Shown one piece after another: positions 36,688 to 46,441 of a DNA stretch of 64,000 nt. The position numbers were made by a program, and so were the translations under genes. Position 1 is the stretch's first letter. Each line of letters opens with the position of its first letter. Under the pieces are notes generated by a model, which made no database searches, was not told the DNA's origin, and was given only the letters and a program-made list of their open reading frames with translations. Source of the stretch: Allobrachymonas sp. (GTDB taxonomy: Bacteria > Pseudomonadota > Gammaproteobacteria > Burkholderiales > Burkholderiaceae_C); NCBI GenBank assembly GCA_030529505.1, contig JAUMWT010000002.1, forward strand, positions 87,225 through 151,224, written 5' to 3'.

Positions 36688-38280
36688 ATGAAAAGCAAAT
36701 GGAAAGCCCTGGCTTTTGTCGCCGCTCTGGCGACCGGGGCCATTCTGTTCTTGCAACCCACGCGCCCGGCCGAGGCGGCCTCGCCCACGGCAGTGGCCTT
36801 GAACCAGCTGCAAGACGTGCAGGGCAAGCCGGCCACCACTTACTTGAAGGCGGGCAAGCCCACTTTGGTGAAGTTCTGGGCCAGCTGGTGCCCGCAGTGC
36901 CTGTCGGAACTGGGGCATACCGAGGCCTGGGCGAAAGATGCACGATTCCAGAAAGCCAATCTGGTTACGCTGACTTCGCCGGGGCATTTCGGTGAAAAGA
37001 AACAGGGCGATTTCCAGAAGTGGTATCGCGGCCTGAATTACCCGGCCCTGCCGGTGCTGACGGATGCGGGTGGCGGCATTGCCAAAGCCCTCAAGATCAC
37101 GGGCTACCCCTCTTGGGCCGTGCTCGATAAAAAGGGTGAGGTGGTGCGCGTGGTCAAAGGCAGCATCAACGAGGCGCAAGCCCTGGCCTTGATCGACAAC
37201 CCCAAGGCCGATTTGGATCGTTTGAAAACCGTTGCCGCCAGCAGCGCCAAGAAGGCAGCTGCTTCGGCCAGCAACAAGAAAGGCGTGAACAAAATGAATA
37301 CCAAAACCATCTATCTGGCCGGCGGCTGCTTCTGGGGGCTGGAAGCCTACTTCCAGCGCATCGATGGCGTGGTGGATGCCGTATCGGGCTATGCCAATGG
37401 CAAAACCAACAACCCTTCGTATGAGGATGTGACGCGCCGCAACACCGGCCACGCCGAAACGGTGAAGGTGGTGTACGACAGCAGCAAGCTCAGCCTGGAC
37501 GACATCCTGCAGTACTACTTCCGCGTGGTGGATCCCACCAGCCTGAACAAACAGGGCAACGACCGCGGCACGCAATACCGCACCGGCGTGTATTACACCG
37601 ATGCGGCCGAGCAAGGCGTGATTGCCGCTGCGCTGAAAAAAGAGCAGGGCAAATACAGCCTGCCCATCGTGGTCGAGAACCTGCCGCTCAAGCACTTTTA
37701 CGAGGCCGAGGAATACCATCAGGACTACCTGATCAAGAATCCCAACGGTTACTGCCACATCGACATCACCAAGGCCGACGAACCCCTGCCCGGCAAAAGC
37801 AAACCCGCGCCGGCCCAAAAAAAGGGCTTTGACGCAGCCACCTACCGCAAGCCTTCGGATGCCGAACTCAAGCGCATCCTCACGCCTGCGCAATACAACG
37901 TGACGCAAAAGGCTGGTACCGAGCACGCCTTCAGCCACGAGTACGACCACTTGTTCGCCCCCGGCATCTATGTGGACGTGGTGAGCGGCGAACCCCTGTT
38001 CAGCTCGGCTGACAAATACAACTCGGGCTGCGGCTGGCCCAGCTTCACGCGTCCGATCAATAAATCGGCCGTGACCGAGCACGAGGACCTGAGCTACAAC
38101 ATGCGCCGCACCGAAGTGCGCAGCCGCGCGGCCGATTCGCACCTGGGCCACGTCTTCAACGACGGCCCCAAAGACAAAGGCGGCTTGCGCTACTGCATCA
38201 ATGGCGTGAGCCTGCGCTTCATCCCGCTGGCGCAGATGGACGCCGAAGGCTACGGCCACCTGAAATCGCTGGCGCGTTGA
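36688..38280 (+). CDS. msrAB: Trifunctional thioredoxin-MsrA-MsrB protein (PilB type)
   Basis: 530 aa, exported methionine sulfoxide reductase like Neisseria PilB. Residues 1-25 signal anchor; 40-180 thioredoxin-like domain with WCPQC; about 205-375 MsrA with the catalytic Cys in [11 protein letters not shown]; about 385-525 MsrB with zinc-type [20 protein letters not shown] and catalytic Cys in [11 protein letters not shown]. MsrA reduces S- and MsrB R-methionine sulfoxide, with electrons relayed by the N-terminal domain (usually from DsbD/CcdA). ATG at 36688 is preceded by AAGGAG. A strong terminator follows 23 bp after the stop. Confidence 0.95.
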   Translation: MKSKWKALAFVAALATGAILFLQPTRPAEAASPTAVALNQLQDVQGKPATTYLKAGKPTLVKFWASWCPQCLSELGHTEAWAKDARFQKANLVTLTSPGHFGEKKQGDFQKWYRGLNYPALPVLTDAGGGIAKALKITGYPSWAVLDKKGEVVRVVKGSINEAQALALIDNPKADLDRLKTVAASSAKKAAASASNKKGVNKMNTKTIYLAGGCFWGLEAYFQRIDGVVDAVSGYANGKTNNPSYEDVTRRNTGHAETVKVVYDSSKLSLDDILQYYFRVVDPTSLNKQGNDRGTQYRTGVYYTDAAEQGVIAAALKKEQGKYSLPIVVENLPLKHFYEAEEYHQDYLIKNPNGYCHIDITKADEPLPGKSKPAPAQKKGFDAATYRKPSDAELKRILTPAQYNVTQKAGTEHAFSHEYDHLFAPGIYVDVVSGEPLFSSADKYNSGCGWPSFTRPINKSAVTEHEDLSYNMRRTEVRSRAADSHLGHVFNDGPKDKGGLRYCINGVSLRFIPLAQMDAEGYGHLKSLAR

Positions 38281-38302
38281 TCGCAGCGCCCGGCCCAAGC
38301 AA

Positions 38303-38330
38303 GAGCCAGCCGCCGCGCTGGCTCTTTTTT
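38303..38330 (+). terminator. Rho-independent terminator after msrAB
   Basis: GAGCCAGC-N6-GCTGGCTC stem of eight pairs followed by TTTTTT. Confidence 0.92.
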
Positions 38331-38559
38331 GTGTGTGGATTGACGTGATGGATCGGTGTGGCTTGCGCGTGGCTAACGTGTGGTTGGAGCGTGCGGCTGA
38401 TACACATCAAATATGCGTTTGATGCATGGCCGATGCGCAGTGGATGTGCCGGGGCAAACATCAGCCGCGGCGGATAATGCGCAGGTTTGTGCGCCACCCT
38501 GCCTCGGCCTGCGCTGGCTGTGTTGGGGCCGATGGTTGGCCTGTGATTTCCTGCTCGTG

Positions 38560-39390
38560 ATGGCTATGTCTGTATCCGAATCTTCTGCCGCAGCCGCGTA
38601 TTTTTTGGCGATTGATACCAGCACCGAAGTGCTCAGCCTCGCGCTGGGCGCAGCTGCATTGTCTGCATCGGCCCGTGACGCGTCGCCGCCCCTGTGGCAA
38701 TACACGGGCGCGGGCGGCAGCCACTCGTCAGCCACGCTGATCCCCGAAACCATGCGCCTGCTCGCGCAAGCGGGTTTGCGCTTGCAAGATGTGCAGGCGC
38801 TGGTGGTGGGCATTGGGCCGGGCTCGTTCACCGGCCTGCGCACTGCCTGCGCCGTGGCGCAAGGCTTGGCGCTGGGCGCGGGCACGCCCGTCTTGCCCAT
38901 CAGCACCCTGCTGGCCGTGGCCGAAGATTGGCGCGAGCGGCAGGCCGTGCAGCAGGCGCAAGGCCGGGTGTGGGCCTTGCTGGATGCGCGCATGGATGAA
39001 ATCTATGCCGCCTGCTGGCAGTGGCGCAGCGATGCGGCGCAGCTTGCCCATGCTGCCGTGCAATGGCAATGCGTGCAGGCGCCGGTGCTGGTCGCGCCCG
39101 AAGACCTGCTGGCCCTGCCGGGCTGGCAAGCAGAGGACGCCTGGGCGGGCAATGTGCAAGCCGTGTATGGGCAGCGCTTGCCCCGGCCGGTCAAAACGGT
39201 GATAGGGGCTGCCATGCCCACGGCTGCAGCCTTGCTGCGCCTGGCGCCTGCCTTGTGGCAACAAGGCGCAGCGGTGGATGCCGCCTTGCTGCTGCCGCAC
39301 TACGTGCGCGACAAGGTGGCGCAAACAACAGCCGAGCGGGCCGCTGAAAAGGCGGCTGCGCAAGCCGCGGCCGCCCAGGCGCAGAGCTGA
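38560..39390 (+). CDS. tsaB: tRNA threonylcarbamoyladenosine biosynthesis protein TsaB
   Basis: 276 aa, ASKHA-fold partner of TsaD in t6A37 formation. N-terminus FLAIDTSTEVLSLAL, then HSSATLIPETMRLLAQAGL and the highly conserved VVGIGPGSFTGLRTACAVAQGLA. The C-terminus ends in a lysine/alanine tail. ATG at 38560 (or 38566) is used; an upstream ATG at 38413 adds an unrelated Cys/Trp-rich stretch. RimI follows 61 bp downstream, the common tsaB-rimI pairing. Confidence 0.93.
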   Translation: MAMSVSESSAAAAYFLAIDTSTEVLSLALGAAALSASARDASPPLWQYTGAGGSHSSATLIPETMRLLAQAGLRLQDVQALVVGIGPGSFTGLRTACAVAQGLALGAGTPVLPISTLLAVAEDWRERQAVQQAQGRVWALLDARMDEIYAACWQWRSDAAQLAHAAVQWQCVQAPVLVAPEDLLALPGWQAEDAWAGNVQAVYGQRLPRPVKTVIGAAMPTAAALLRLAPALWQQGAAVDAALLLPHYVRDKVAQTTAERAAEKAAAQAAAAQAQS

Positions 39391-39451
39391 GTGCGTGCCT
39401 GTGCCTGCCTGTTTCGCGTTTGAAGTTCACCTCTGAACGTCGCGCCTGAAC

Positions 39452-40012
39452 ATGACGAGCGAATCGCCCCGGCCATCGCCCCCTGCCATGCGGCACGCTG
39501 ATGCGGCCAGTGGCGGTGCAGGCGGCCCGGCGTATCACTTTGCCCCTGCGCGTGAGGCGGATCTGGACGCCATCCTGCACGTGGAGCAGGCGGCCTATCC
39601 CTTGCCCTGGTCGCGCGAAAGCCTGCGTGACATCTTGACGCGGCAGGGCAGCCAGTGTGGCGATTACGTGGTGCAGCTGCTGTGGTCGCAGCCTGTGGTC
39701 GGGCCGGCCGTGTTGCAGGGCTATTTCATCGCGCTGCTGGGCTTTGAGGAGATGCACCTGCTCAACCTGGCCGTGCACCCGGCTTTTCAGGGGCAGGGCT
39801 GTGCCGTGCTGTTCTTGCAGCAATTGCGCCATTGCGCCTGTGCCTATGGCGCGCGCGCCCTGTGGCTGGAGGTGCGCGAAAGCAACCAGCGCGCACGCGC
39901 CCTGTACCAGCGCTTCGGCTTTGCCGAGGTGAGCGTGCGCCCCAATTACTACCCCACGCCATCGGGCGGGCGCGAGCATGCGGTGGTGATGCAACTGCCC
40001 TTGGTGGGCTGA
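39452..40012 (+). CDS. rimI: Ribosomal protein S18-alanine N-acetyltransferase RimI
   Basis: 186-aa GNAT enzyme acetylating the N-terminal Ala of S18. DLDAILHVEQAAYPLPWSRESLRDIL (motif C/D), LNLAVHPAFQGQGCAVLFLQQL (acetyl-CoA binding Q/R-x-x-G-x-G/A, here QGQGCA) and LEVRESNQRARALYQRFGFAEVSVRPNYY (motif B, very typical of RimI). About 25 extra N-terminal residues are Pro/Ala-rich. The last base of its stop codon is the first base of a truncated copy of the repeat family. Confidence 0.92.
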   Translation: MTSESPRPSPPAMRHADAASGGAGGPAYHFAPAREADLDAILHVEQAAYPLPWSRESLRDILTRQGSQCGDYVVQLLWSQPVVGPAVLQGYFIALLGFEEMHLLNLAVHPAFQGQGCAVLFLQQLRHCACAYGARALWLEVRESNQRARALYQRFGFAEVSVRPNYYPTPSGGREHAVVMQLPLVG

Positions 40013-40051
40013 GAGCCTGCTCAAAGCCTCCTCATGGGCGGTTGAATGTGG
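40012..40051. repeat. Truncated palindromic repeat, left end only
   Basis: AGAGCCTGCTCAAAGCCTCC then TCATGGGCGGTTGAATG resembles the first 40 bp of the other copies (same orientation as the 50.0 kb copy). No matching right end follows. It starts on the last base of the rimI stop codon. Confidence 0.6.
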
Positions 40052-40200
40052 CAAGGTTTGAATCAGGGCGCAGAAGGCGCAGAGAGATCGCAAAAATCAC
40101 AGAGGCTTTGCAATGGGTTTTCAGGAGAAAGGAAAGCCCATTCACTGCAGAGGCGCAGAGATTCTGATGTGAACGCATCGCAACGTGGTCAAGCACTTGA

Positions 40201-40246
40201 GGCACAGCAGCCGTTCCTGATGAGCCAGCTGCTGTGCCTTCTTTGA
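40201..40246. terminator. Hairpin, possible terminator in the rimI-maeB gap
   Basis: AGGCACAGCAGC (40201-40212) and GCTGCTGTGCCT (40229-40240) are perfect 12-base inverted repeats followed by TCTTTG. The T-tract is weak. The surrounding 40065-40290 also has paired CAGAAGGCGCAGAG / CTGCGCCCTCTGCG segments and two to three copies of CCTTTTCCGTGT. Confidence 0.45.
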
Positions 40247-40391
40247 AGTTTCTGCGCCCTCTGCGTGACTTCTGCGTTTTCTGTGTCCTTTTCCGTGTCC
40301 TTTTCCGTGTCCACCCAGTCATTCGATCGGCCCAAGCCACCCGCCGCGCCGGTGTCGTGCGCGAGCTGTGCAACAATCGTTGCTGACTGTT

Positions 40392-40551
40392 AGAACCTGT
40401 TCAAGATCTCAACGTAAGGTTGAGGATGGAGCGGGATGGGATGCAAGGCGCAAATCGAAGTGCATAGCCCGTACTATGGACAAGATTTGCAACACGGCAG
40501 ACCGCCCGCTTCCATTTTCAAGCTCCCGCAAAGAGAGCTTGAACAGGTTCT
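40392..40551. repeat. Palindromic-ended repeat, copy B
   Basis: 160 bp, ends AGAACCTGTTCAAG and CTTGAACAGGTTCT, a perfect 14-base inverted pair that differs from copy A at matching positions in both arms. The interior matches copy A (CATAG...CTATGGACAAGATTTGCAAC). It lies 68 bp upstream of maeB, whose promoter is therefore either beyond or inside it. Confidence 0.85.
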
Positions 40552-40619
40552 CAAGCCCCTGGCCCCTCGGCATTGGCGCGGCACAAGGGCTGGCGTTGAA
40601 CATTCGAGGAACCGCACCC

Positions 40620-42944
40620 ATGAGCACAGATAGCCAGATGGCCCCCGGCGAAATCGCCTTGCGCGAGGCCGCGTTTGAATACCACCGCCTGGGCGCGCCC
40701 GGCAAAATTTCCATCCATCCCACCAAGCCCCTGGCCAACCAGCGCGATCTGAGTTTGGCCTACAGCCCCGGCGTGGCCTACCCCTGCCTGGCGATTCAGG
40801 CCGACCCGAGTCAGGCCGCCGAATACACCGCGCGCGGCAATCTGGTGGGTGTGGTCACCAACGGCACGGCCGTGCTGGGCCTGGGCGACATCGGCCCGCT
40901 GGCAGGCAAGCCGGTGATGGAGGGCAAGGGCTGCCTCTTCAAGAAATTTGCCGATATCGACGTGTTCGACATCGAGCTGGACGAACGCGACCCCGACAAG
41001 CTCGTGGACATCATCGCCGCGCTGGAGCCCACGCTGGGCGGCGTCAACCTCGAAGACATCAAGGCGCCCGAATGCTTCTACATCGAGAAGAAGCTGCGCG
41101 AGCGCATGAACATCCCCGTCTTTCACGACGATCAGCACGGCACCGCCATCATCTCGGGCGCGGCCCTGCTCAACGGGTTGGAACTGGTGGGCAAAGACAT
41201 TGCCCAGGTCAAAGTCGCCGTGAGCGGTGCGGGCGCGGCTGCCATTGCCTGCCTGGACGTGATGGTGGGCCTGGGCCTGCGGCGCGAGAACATCTACGTG
41301 TGCGATTCCAAGGGCGTGATTTACCAAGGCCGCCCCGGCACGCTGGACGAATCCAAGGCCCGCTATGCGCAGCAAACCGATGCCCGCACCCTGGCCGACG
41401 TGGTGCGCGGGGCCGATGTGTTTCTGGGCTGCTCCACCAAGGGCGTGCTCACGGGCGAGATGGTCAAGACCATGGCCGACAGGCCCGTGATTCTGGCGCT
41501 GGCCAACCCCGAGCCGGAGATTCGTCCCGAAGAAGCCAAGGCCGCGCGGCCCGACTGCATCATCGCCACCGGCCGGTCGGACTATCCGAACCAGGTCAAC
41601 AATGTGCTGTGCTTCCCCTACATCTTCCGCGGGGCGCTCGATTGCGGCGCCACCCGCATCACCGAAGAGATGAAGCTGGCCTGCGTGCGCGAAATCGCCG
41701 CGCTGGCCAAGATGGAAATCAGCGACGAAGTGGCGCAAGCCTATCTGGGGCAGGAGCTGCGCTTCGGCCCCGACTACATCATCCCCAAGCCCTTCGATTC
41801 GCGCCTGATTCTGCGCATTGCGCCGGCCGTGGCGCAGGCGGCCAAAGAATCGGGCGTGGCCACCCGCCCCATCGAGGATTTGCAGGCCTATCGCGAGAAC
41901 CTGGGCACGCGCGTCACGCACACGGGGCTGTTCATGCGGCCGGTTTTCCAGGCCGCCAAAGAGGCATCGGCCCTGGCCAAGCGCGTGGTCTATGCCGAAG
42001 GCGAAGAGCCGCGCGTGCTGCGCGCCGCGCAAATGGCGCTGGACGAAGGCATTGCCCGCCCCTTTCTCATCGGCCGGCCCGACGTGATTCAGCGCCGCAT
42101 CGAAGAACTGGGCCTGCACATCCGCGTGGGCCAGGACATCGGCATCATCGATCCGCGCAACAACCCACACTACTTCAGCTATGCCGAGAAGTACCACGAA
42201 ATCATGGGCCGCGAAGGCTTGTCGCCCGAAGGGGCCAAGGCCGCCGTCAACCGCAACCACACCGTGATCGCCGCGCTGGCCGTGCACATGGGCGATGCCG
42301 ACGCCATGATCTGCGGCCTGCACGGCAACTTCGACAAGCACCTGCAAATCGTGCGCGACGTGATCGGGCTGGAGCCGGGCGCGGCCAACTTTGCCGCGCT
42401 CAGCGCCGTGCTGCTGGAAAAGCACACCCTCTTCATCACCGACACCTACGTCAACGAAGACCCCAGCGCCGAAGAGCTGGCCGACATCGCGCGCATGGCC
42501 GCCATCAAGGTGCAACGCTTTGGCATCACGCCGCGCGTGGCCTTCCTCTCGCACTCGAACTTCGGCAGCAGCAAGCGCGCCAGCGCACTCAAAATGCGCC
42601 GCGCACACGACATCTTCCGCACCCTGGCACCGCACATTTCTTGCGAAGGCGAGCTGCAAGGCGACAGTGCCCTGGACGCCCAGCTGCGCAACGCCCGCCT
42701 CTCGTCCAATCGGCTCGAATGCAGCGCCAACCTGCTGGTCTGCCCCAATCTGGACGCCGCCAACATCCTGTTCAATGTGCTCAAGGTCACGGGCGGCAAG
42801 GGCCTGACCATTGGCCCCACCTTGCTGGGGGCCAACGCCAGCGTGCACATCCTCACGCCCTCGGCCAGCATGCGGCGCATTCTGAACCAAACGGCCATTG
42901 CCGTGGCCAGCGCCGAAGCCCGCCGGGGCCCAGCAACGCATTGA
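40620..42944 (+). CDS. maeB: NADP-dependent malic enzyme with phosphotransacetylase-like C-terminus
   Basis: 774 aa. Residues 1-430 are the malic enzyme: [63 protein letters not shown] and nucleotide-binding [15 protein letters not shown]. Residues about 440-774 are a phosphotransacetylase-like domain ([40 protein letters not shown]-type end) that in MaeB is regulatory (acetyl-CoA). Converts malate to pyruvate plus CO2 and NADPH. The start at 40620 is taken because an earlier ATG at 40368 would translate through repeat copy B. Confidence 0.95.
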   Translation: MSTDSQMAPGEIALREAAFEYHRLGAPGKISIHPTKPLANQRDLSLAYSPGVAYPCLAIQADPSQAAEYTARGNLVGVVTNGTAVLGLGDIGPLAGKPVMEGKGCLFKKFADIDVFDIELDERDPDKLVDIIAALEPTLGGVNLEDIKAPECFYIEKKLRERMNIPVFHDDQHGTAIISGAALLNGLELVGKDIAQVKVAVSGAGAAAIACLDVMVGLGLRRENIYVCDSKGVIYQGRPGTLDESKARYAQQTDARTLADVVRGADVFLGCSTKGVLTGEMVKTMADRPVILALANPEPEIRPEEAKAARPDCIIATGRSDYPNQVNNVLCFPYIFRGALDCGATRITEEMKLACVREIAALAKMEISDEVAQAYLGQELRFGPDYIIPKPFDSRLILRIAPAVAQAAKESGVATRPIEDLQAYRENLGTRVTHTGLFMRPVFQAAKEASALAKRVVYAEGEEPRVLRAAQMALDEGIARPFLIGRPDVIQRRIEELGLHIRVGQDIGIIDPRNNPHYFSYAEKYHEIMGREGLSPEGAKAAVNRNHTVIAALAVHMGDADAMICGLHGNFDKHLQIVRDVIGLEPGAANFAALSAVLLEKHTLFITDTYVNEDPSAEELADIARMAAIKVQRFGITPRVAFLSHSNFGSSKRASALKMRRAHDIFRTLAPHISCEGELQGDSALDAQLRNARLSSNRLECSANLLVCPNLDAANILFNVLKVTGGKGLTIGPTLLGANASVHILTPSASMRRILNQTAIAVASAEARRGPATH

Positions 42945-43450
42945 GCTGAACATTGGGCCTGAACCGCTTGTGCCGCTGCCGCTGTTGGCCGCGCCATGTG
43001 CTTGGGGCCAGCGCGAAGGCGCAGTCTGCCTTGGTGCTTGAACCGTGGCAGCTGCGCTCCCTGCTTGCCAAGTGGCGAATACGGCAGGTCGGCCCTTGAT
43101 GAATAGCAGTTCTTGCTTGCAGGCCGCCAGCCACACTGGCAGCAGAGGCCATGCGGGCTGTCGCTTTGCTGCATTCGCGATGTTTGCTGTTTTCGCTGTG
43201 GCAGCAATCCTTGCGCATGCCGGATCGCTTCGTTTCGGCAGCCGCTTGATGCAGGCTTGGCACAGCGTGCATTGGGCCGGCACGGGCCACGTTTGAACAT
43301 TGGCGATGCCCCCCATGAAAAAAGCCCAGCAGAAATGCTGGGCTTTTTGTGTGCGGCGCTGGATGGCCATCAGAGGCTGCGCGATCAGCGCCTGATCAGA
43401 ACATCCATCCAGTCACCCATCCAGGCCGCCATTGCGGCAATCAGAGCAGC
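42945..43450. other. Intergenic region maeB / Spy-like gene
   Basis: 506 bp between convergent genes. Open frames here (for example 43045-43296) are Ala/Cys-rich without motifs, lack a ribosome binding site and look like chance. The only clear feature is the bidirectional terminator near 43320-43348. Confidence 0.55.
43318..43348. terminator. Bidirectional Rho-independent terminator
   Basis: AGCCCAGCA-GAAA-TGCTGGGCT stem (43323-43344) flanked by an A-run and a T-run, so it can stop transcription from maeB (plus) and from the Spy-like gene (minus). Confidence 0.92.
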
Positions 43451-43912
43451 TTACTTCTTGCCGCGGGCTTTGCCCTTGGGCGCAGCGGCGGGCGCTTGCT
43501 GCTGGGGCGCGCGCTCGGCCGTCATGTCGTCAAAGGTTTTTTTCTGGTTGGCGTCCAGCGCGTTGTACAGGGCCACCGAAGCGTCGAAGCGGCCGAACAG
43601 GAAGTTGTTCTGCTCGGTGTGCAGCTTCTTCAAAAAGGCCACGCGCTCGGGCGTTTTCATGGCGTTGAACTGATCGGGTGTGGGCGTTTGCGAGGGGCGG
43701 AAATCCGTGGTGTAAGCTGCCACGTATTTTTGCCAGACTGCTTCTTGCGCCGGGGTGATTTTCAAATCGGCCTTCATCATGTCGATGGGGTTGCTGGCCG
43801 CAGCAGGCGCTGTTGCGGCTTGTTGGGCAAAAGCCGCAGGGGCGGCTCCCAAGGCGCTCAACAAAGCGATAGCAGCAACGGGCTTGGAAAACAGTTTGAA
43901 AGCGGGGTTCAC
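43451..43912 (-). CDS. Periplasmic Spy/LTXXQ-like protein
   Basis: 153 aa with a GTG start preceded by AAAGGA. Signal peptide ending AAPAAFA-QQ. The mature part is helical: DMMKADLKITPAQEAVWQKYVAAY (an LTxxQ-type repeat), TPERVAFLKKLHTEQNNFLFGRFDASVALYNALDANQKKTFDDM (second repeat, LDANQKKTF). This matches Spy/CpxP-like chaperone-type proteins. The tail is Ala/Lys-rich. Function inferred only from the repeat pattern. Confidence 0.8.
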   Translation of the reverse strand: MNPAFKLFSKPVAAIALLSALGAAPAAFAQQAATAPAAASNPIDMMKADLKITPAQEAVWQKYVAAYTTDFRPSQTPTPDQFNAMKTPERVAFLKKLHTEQNNFLFGRFDASVALYNALDANQKKTFDDMTAERAPQQQAPAAAPKGKARGKK

Positions 43913-44237
43913 AGGCAAATCCTTTCTTGTGGGCCAAATTTGTGGGCTGAATGCCCAATGCAAATGGACAGCTGCACACCATAGCACAGCTTGCTCCAAA
44001 GGTAAGGCTGGCGGCTGGGCGCTGCAATGCGTGGCAGGCCTTATTTTGTAAAGGGGTGTTCATGCTCTCATTGCAAACGGCAGCAAAAACAAACTGAAAA
44101 AACAAATGCGCAAACAAAATCGAAAGCAAAAACACAAAACAAAAAACCGCCCAAAGGCGGTTTTTTGCCATCTGCTGGCAGCGCACCCATTCAAACGGGC
44201 GGCAGCCTGCTGCGCAAGCTGCCGGGCTGGCCTGAAA
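43913..44237. other. Intergenic region Spy-like gene / rpsT
   Basis: 325 bp. Contains the promoter region of the Spy-like gene, an A-rich tract (44070-44145) and the rpsT terminator. No gene seen. Confidence 0.55.
44143..44166 (-). terminator. Terminator of rpsT
   Basis: CCGCC / GGCGG stem (44147-44151 with 44156-44160) flanked by A and T runs on both sides; on the minus strand it follows rpsT by about 70 bp. Confidence 0.8.
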
Positions 44238-44531
44238 TCAGGCGCTGGCCAAAGCCTTGACTTTGGCGGAAAGACGGCTCTTGTCGCGAGCGGCCTTGTT
44301 CTTGTGGAAGATGCCTTTGTCGGCGATCGTGTCTACCACCGATTGCATCTTGCCGAACAGCTCTTGCGCCTTGGCTTTGTCGCCAGCGGCCACGGCTTTT
44401 TCGACGTTCTTGACGGCGGTGCGGTATTTGGAGCGCAGCGAGGTATTGGCTGCATTCAGTTTGACGTTCTGGCGGGCGCGCTTGCGGCCGGACGCCAGGC
44501 GGGGGCTTTTTTGCGGTTTGGCTGATGCCAT
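44238..44531 (-). CDS. rpsT: 30S ribosomal protein S20
   Basis: 97 aa. [47 protein letters not shown] and [23 protein letters not shown] are typical S20, which binds 16S rRNA. Slightly longer than E. coli S20 (87 aa), as usual in beta-proteobacteria. Monocistronic with its own terminator. Confidence 0.96.
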   Translation of the reverse strand: MASAKPQKSPRLASGRKRARQNVKLNAANTSLRSKYRTAVKNVEKAVAAGDKAKAQELFGKMQSVVDTIADKGIFHKNKAARDKSRLSAKVKALASA

Positions 44532-44929
44532 GATCTGTATTCCTTTGTGTTGGCGGATGTTGTCAGCAGAGCCGCGGATTATAGCGCCAGGCCTTGTTCA
44601 ATGCCCGGATGCCTGCCTCTTTGCGAGCCCAGCCGTGCCATGCTGCAACAGCCGCTGCAGTTGGCGCTGGCGAATGGGCAAGGGAGGACTCCCGATGCAT
44701 GGCGGGCAGGATGGTTTGCAGTGAGCCGGTTCGATTGGCGCCTCGCTCCCTATTGCGCCGCATATTCGCATATTCAATTGCCTTGTGGCCGAGATTTTGA
44801 ACGGATTCTGGGAAACGGTGAGCGCGCCTTCTGAGCTTGACATTGCTGCCTTGCGACGTGGCTCATGAAATCACGAAAATAGGTGTTAACCCTAGGTTTT
44901 AAGCGCCTTGTACGAGTAAGTCCATCCTT

Positions 44930-45110
44930 ACAATCTTTTCCGTCAACGGTTCCCTTGTGTGGGCTGCAATGGTCGGCACGATGGGATGAAAAGGGAAGCC
45001 GGTGCGGTTCGGAGTCGCATGTCATGCAATCCATGCATGGTGTGCGTCAGGCCCGAAACCCAAGCCGGCGCTGCCCCCGCAACTGTAGGCGGAGAGCAAG
45101 GTTGAAGAAG
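44930..45110 (+). promoter_or_regulatory. Cobalamin (B12) riboswitch in front of nrdHIEF
   Basis: Conserved core pieces in the right order: GGTTCCC (44948-44954), GATGAAAAGGGAAGCCGGTG (44985-45004) and, after a variable arm, GCCGGCGCTGCCCCCGC plus AACTGTAGGCGG (45064-45092), the B12 box region. This is the standard AdoCbl/MeCbl riboswitch core. TTGTAC...TACAAT at about 44908-44935 could be the promoter, with a short spacer. Ligand binding is expected to favour the terminator that follows. Confidence 0.93.
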
Positions 45111-45183
45111 CGCCAAACGCGTTGCATGCATGGCCCCAAGGGCTTTTGGATGGCATGCAGCGGCTTCGTTTGAGGCGTTTTTT
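45110..45183 (+). terminator. Expression-platform terminator of the cobalamin riboswitch
   Basis: GCGCCAAACGCGTTGCATGC (45110-45129) can pair, with small bulges, with GCATGCAGCGGCTTCG and TTTGAGGCG (45153-45177), directly followed by TTTTTT (45178-45183). Placement between riboswitch core and nrdH indicates transcriptional attenuation. Confidence 0.75.
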
Positions 45184-45411
45184 AAAAGTCACTGGGCGTT
45201 CGATCGCCCGGGAAGGCAACAGCCAAGCCAAGACCCGCAAGCCAGGAGACCTGCCGTGACCGGTGGCCGCGCAACGCCGCAGCCATTGCTCTTTGAACCC
45301 ATGCGGTGGGCGTGGGCGGGTGTCGTTGCCGGGCAATTCTTTTTCCGTTTGTTGCCCGCGTCTGAAACGTCTGCCGCCATCCCACCCGATGATGAGAAGG
45401 ATTGGCTGGCC

Positions 45412-45633
45412 ATGACCGTCACTGTTTACTCCAAACCGGCTTGTGTGCAATGCACCGCCACCACCCGCGCGCTGGACGCCAAGGGCATTGCCTACCGTGT
45501 GGTTGATTTGAGCAAGGATGCCGTGGCCCTGGCGAAGGTGGCCGCACTCGGTTACAAGCAAGCGCCGGTCGTCATCGCCGGTGATGCGCATTGGGCCGGT
45601 TTTCGCCCTGACATGATCGGCCGCCTGGCCTGA
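45412..45633 (+). CDS. nrdH: Glutaredoxin-like NrdH redoxin
   Basis: 73 aa. MTVTVYSKPACVQCTATTRALDAKGIAYRVVDLSKD with the CVQC active site, and APVVIAGDAHWAGFRPDMIGRLA with the NrdH-type WSGFRPD-like end. It supplies electrons to class Ib ribonucleotide reductase, taking them from thioredoxin reductase. The start at 45412 follows AGAAGG. It is the first gene after the B12 riboswitch; the upstream in-frame extension back to 45130 overlaps the terminator and is not coding. Confidence 0.93.
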   Translation: MTVTVYSKPACVQCTATTRALDAKGIAYRVVDLSKDAVALAKVAALGYKQAPVVIAGDAHWAGFRPDMIGRLA

Positions 45634-46027
45634 TGCGGCACAGGCAAGGCGCCGCTGTTCGCATCACGGGCATAGCTTGCTTTCCCTGATAAGCAAGCAG
45701 CCACTTCGGACAGCGGCTGTTGCCGTTCTTGAACGAAGTGGCTTGCCCGGTCGGTTCCAGCGCATCCATTCCTTGATTCGTCTTTCCGTTTGTCCGCGCG
45801 GCCAGCCCGGCCGGCTGGCAATGGGGGGCTGTTCACGGCAAATGACGCAGCCTGGAGGGGTGGGCAAGCGGCTTGGCTTCAATCCGCCGGCCGCGAGGAG
45901 GCGCCAAGCGCGCCGTCAAAGCGTGTGCTTGCTGGCAGAGAAGGTGCGCCGCCGTGACTGGGCGTGATGTGTGGCGGCGTTTTCGCTTGGATGCAGTGCA
46001 GCGGCAAAGCTTGGCCAAACCTTGGAT
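45634..46027 (+). other. nrdH-nrdI spacer with alternative hairpins
   Basis: 394 bp inside the operon, without a credible gene. GCTTGCT (45675-45681) pairs with AGCAAGC (45692-45698); GCCACTTCG (45700-45708) pairs with CGAAGTGGC (45734-45742), and this second stem can extend into the first by TTGC/GCAAG, so the two compete. No T-run follows. Purpose unknown. Confidence 0.55.
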
Positions 46028-46441
46028 ATGGGTGCTCTGATTTACTTTTCTTCCGCCTCGGGCAATACCGAGCGTTTCGTGTCGCGGCTGGGTCTGCCAG
46101 CCGCGCGCATACCGATTTCGCCGCAACAGCCCGCGCCCGAGCCGCTGGAGCCTTTCGTGTTGATTTGTCCAACTTATGCCGATGGGCAAGGGCGCGGGGC
46201 CGTAGCCAAGCCGGTGATCCATTTTCTGAACGATGCCCGCCGCCGGGCCCTGCTGCGCGGGGTGATCGGCACGGGCAACCGAAATTTCGGTCATCTGTTT
46301 GCCCATGCCGGGCGGGTGATTGCCGACAAATGCCAGGTGCCGCTGCTCTACCGTTTCGAGCTGGCCGGCACCGAAACCGATATCGCCTGCGTGCGCCGCG
46401 GCTTAGCCACATTTTGGGAGATGCAATGCTTGACACCGTAA
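46028..46441 (+). CDS. nrdI: Ribonucleotide reductase flavodoxin NrdI
   Basis: 137 aa. [30 protein letters not shown] has the FMN phosphate loop (SSASGNT), and [41 protein letters not shown] is diagnostic for NrdI. It provides the oxidant to build the Mn(III)2-Tyr cofactor in NrdF. Its end overlaps nrdE by 16 bp. Confidence 0.95.
   Translation: MGALIYFSSASGNTERFVSRLGLPAARIPISPQQPAPEPLEPFVLICPTYADGQGRGAVAKPVIHFLNDARRRALLRGVIGTGNRNFGHLFAHAGRVIADKCQVPLLYRFELAGTETDIACVRRGLATFWEMQCLTP

Noticed and set aside
36040-38298. Long minus-strand frame opposite the thioredoxin/msrAB genes
   Set aside because: Its internal repeat only mirrors the tandem thioredoxin duplication; no independent protein features.
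43045-43296. Possible 83-codon gene after maeB
   Set aside because: No ribosome binding site, no motif, unusual Cys/His/Ala mix; downstream terminator fits maeB better.
40551-43370. Long minus-strand frame opposite maeB
   Set aside because: Antisense shadow of a clear malic enzyme gene.
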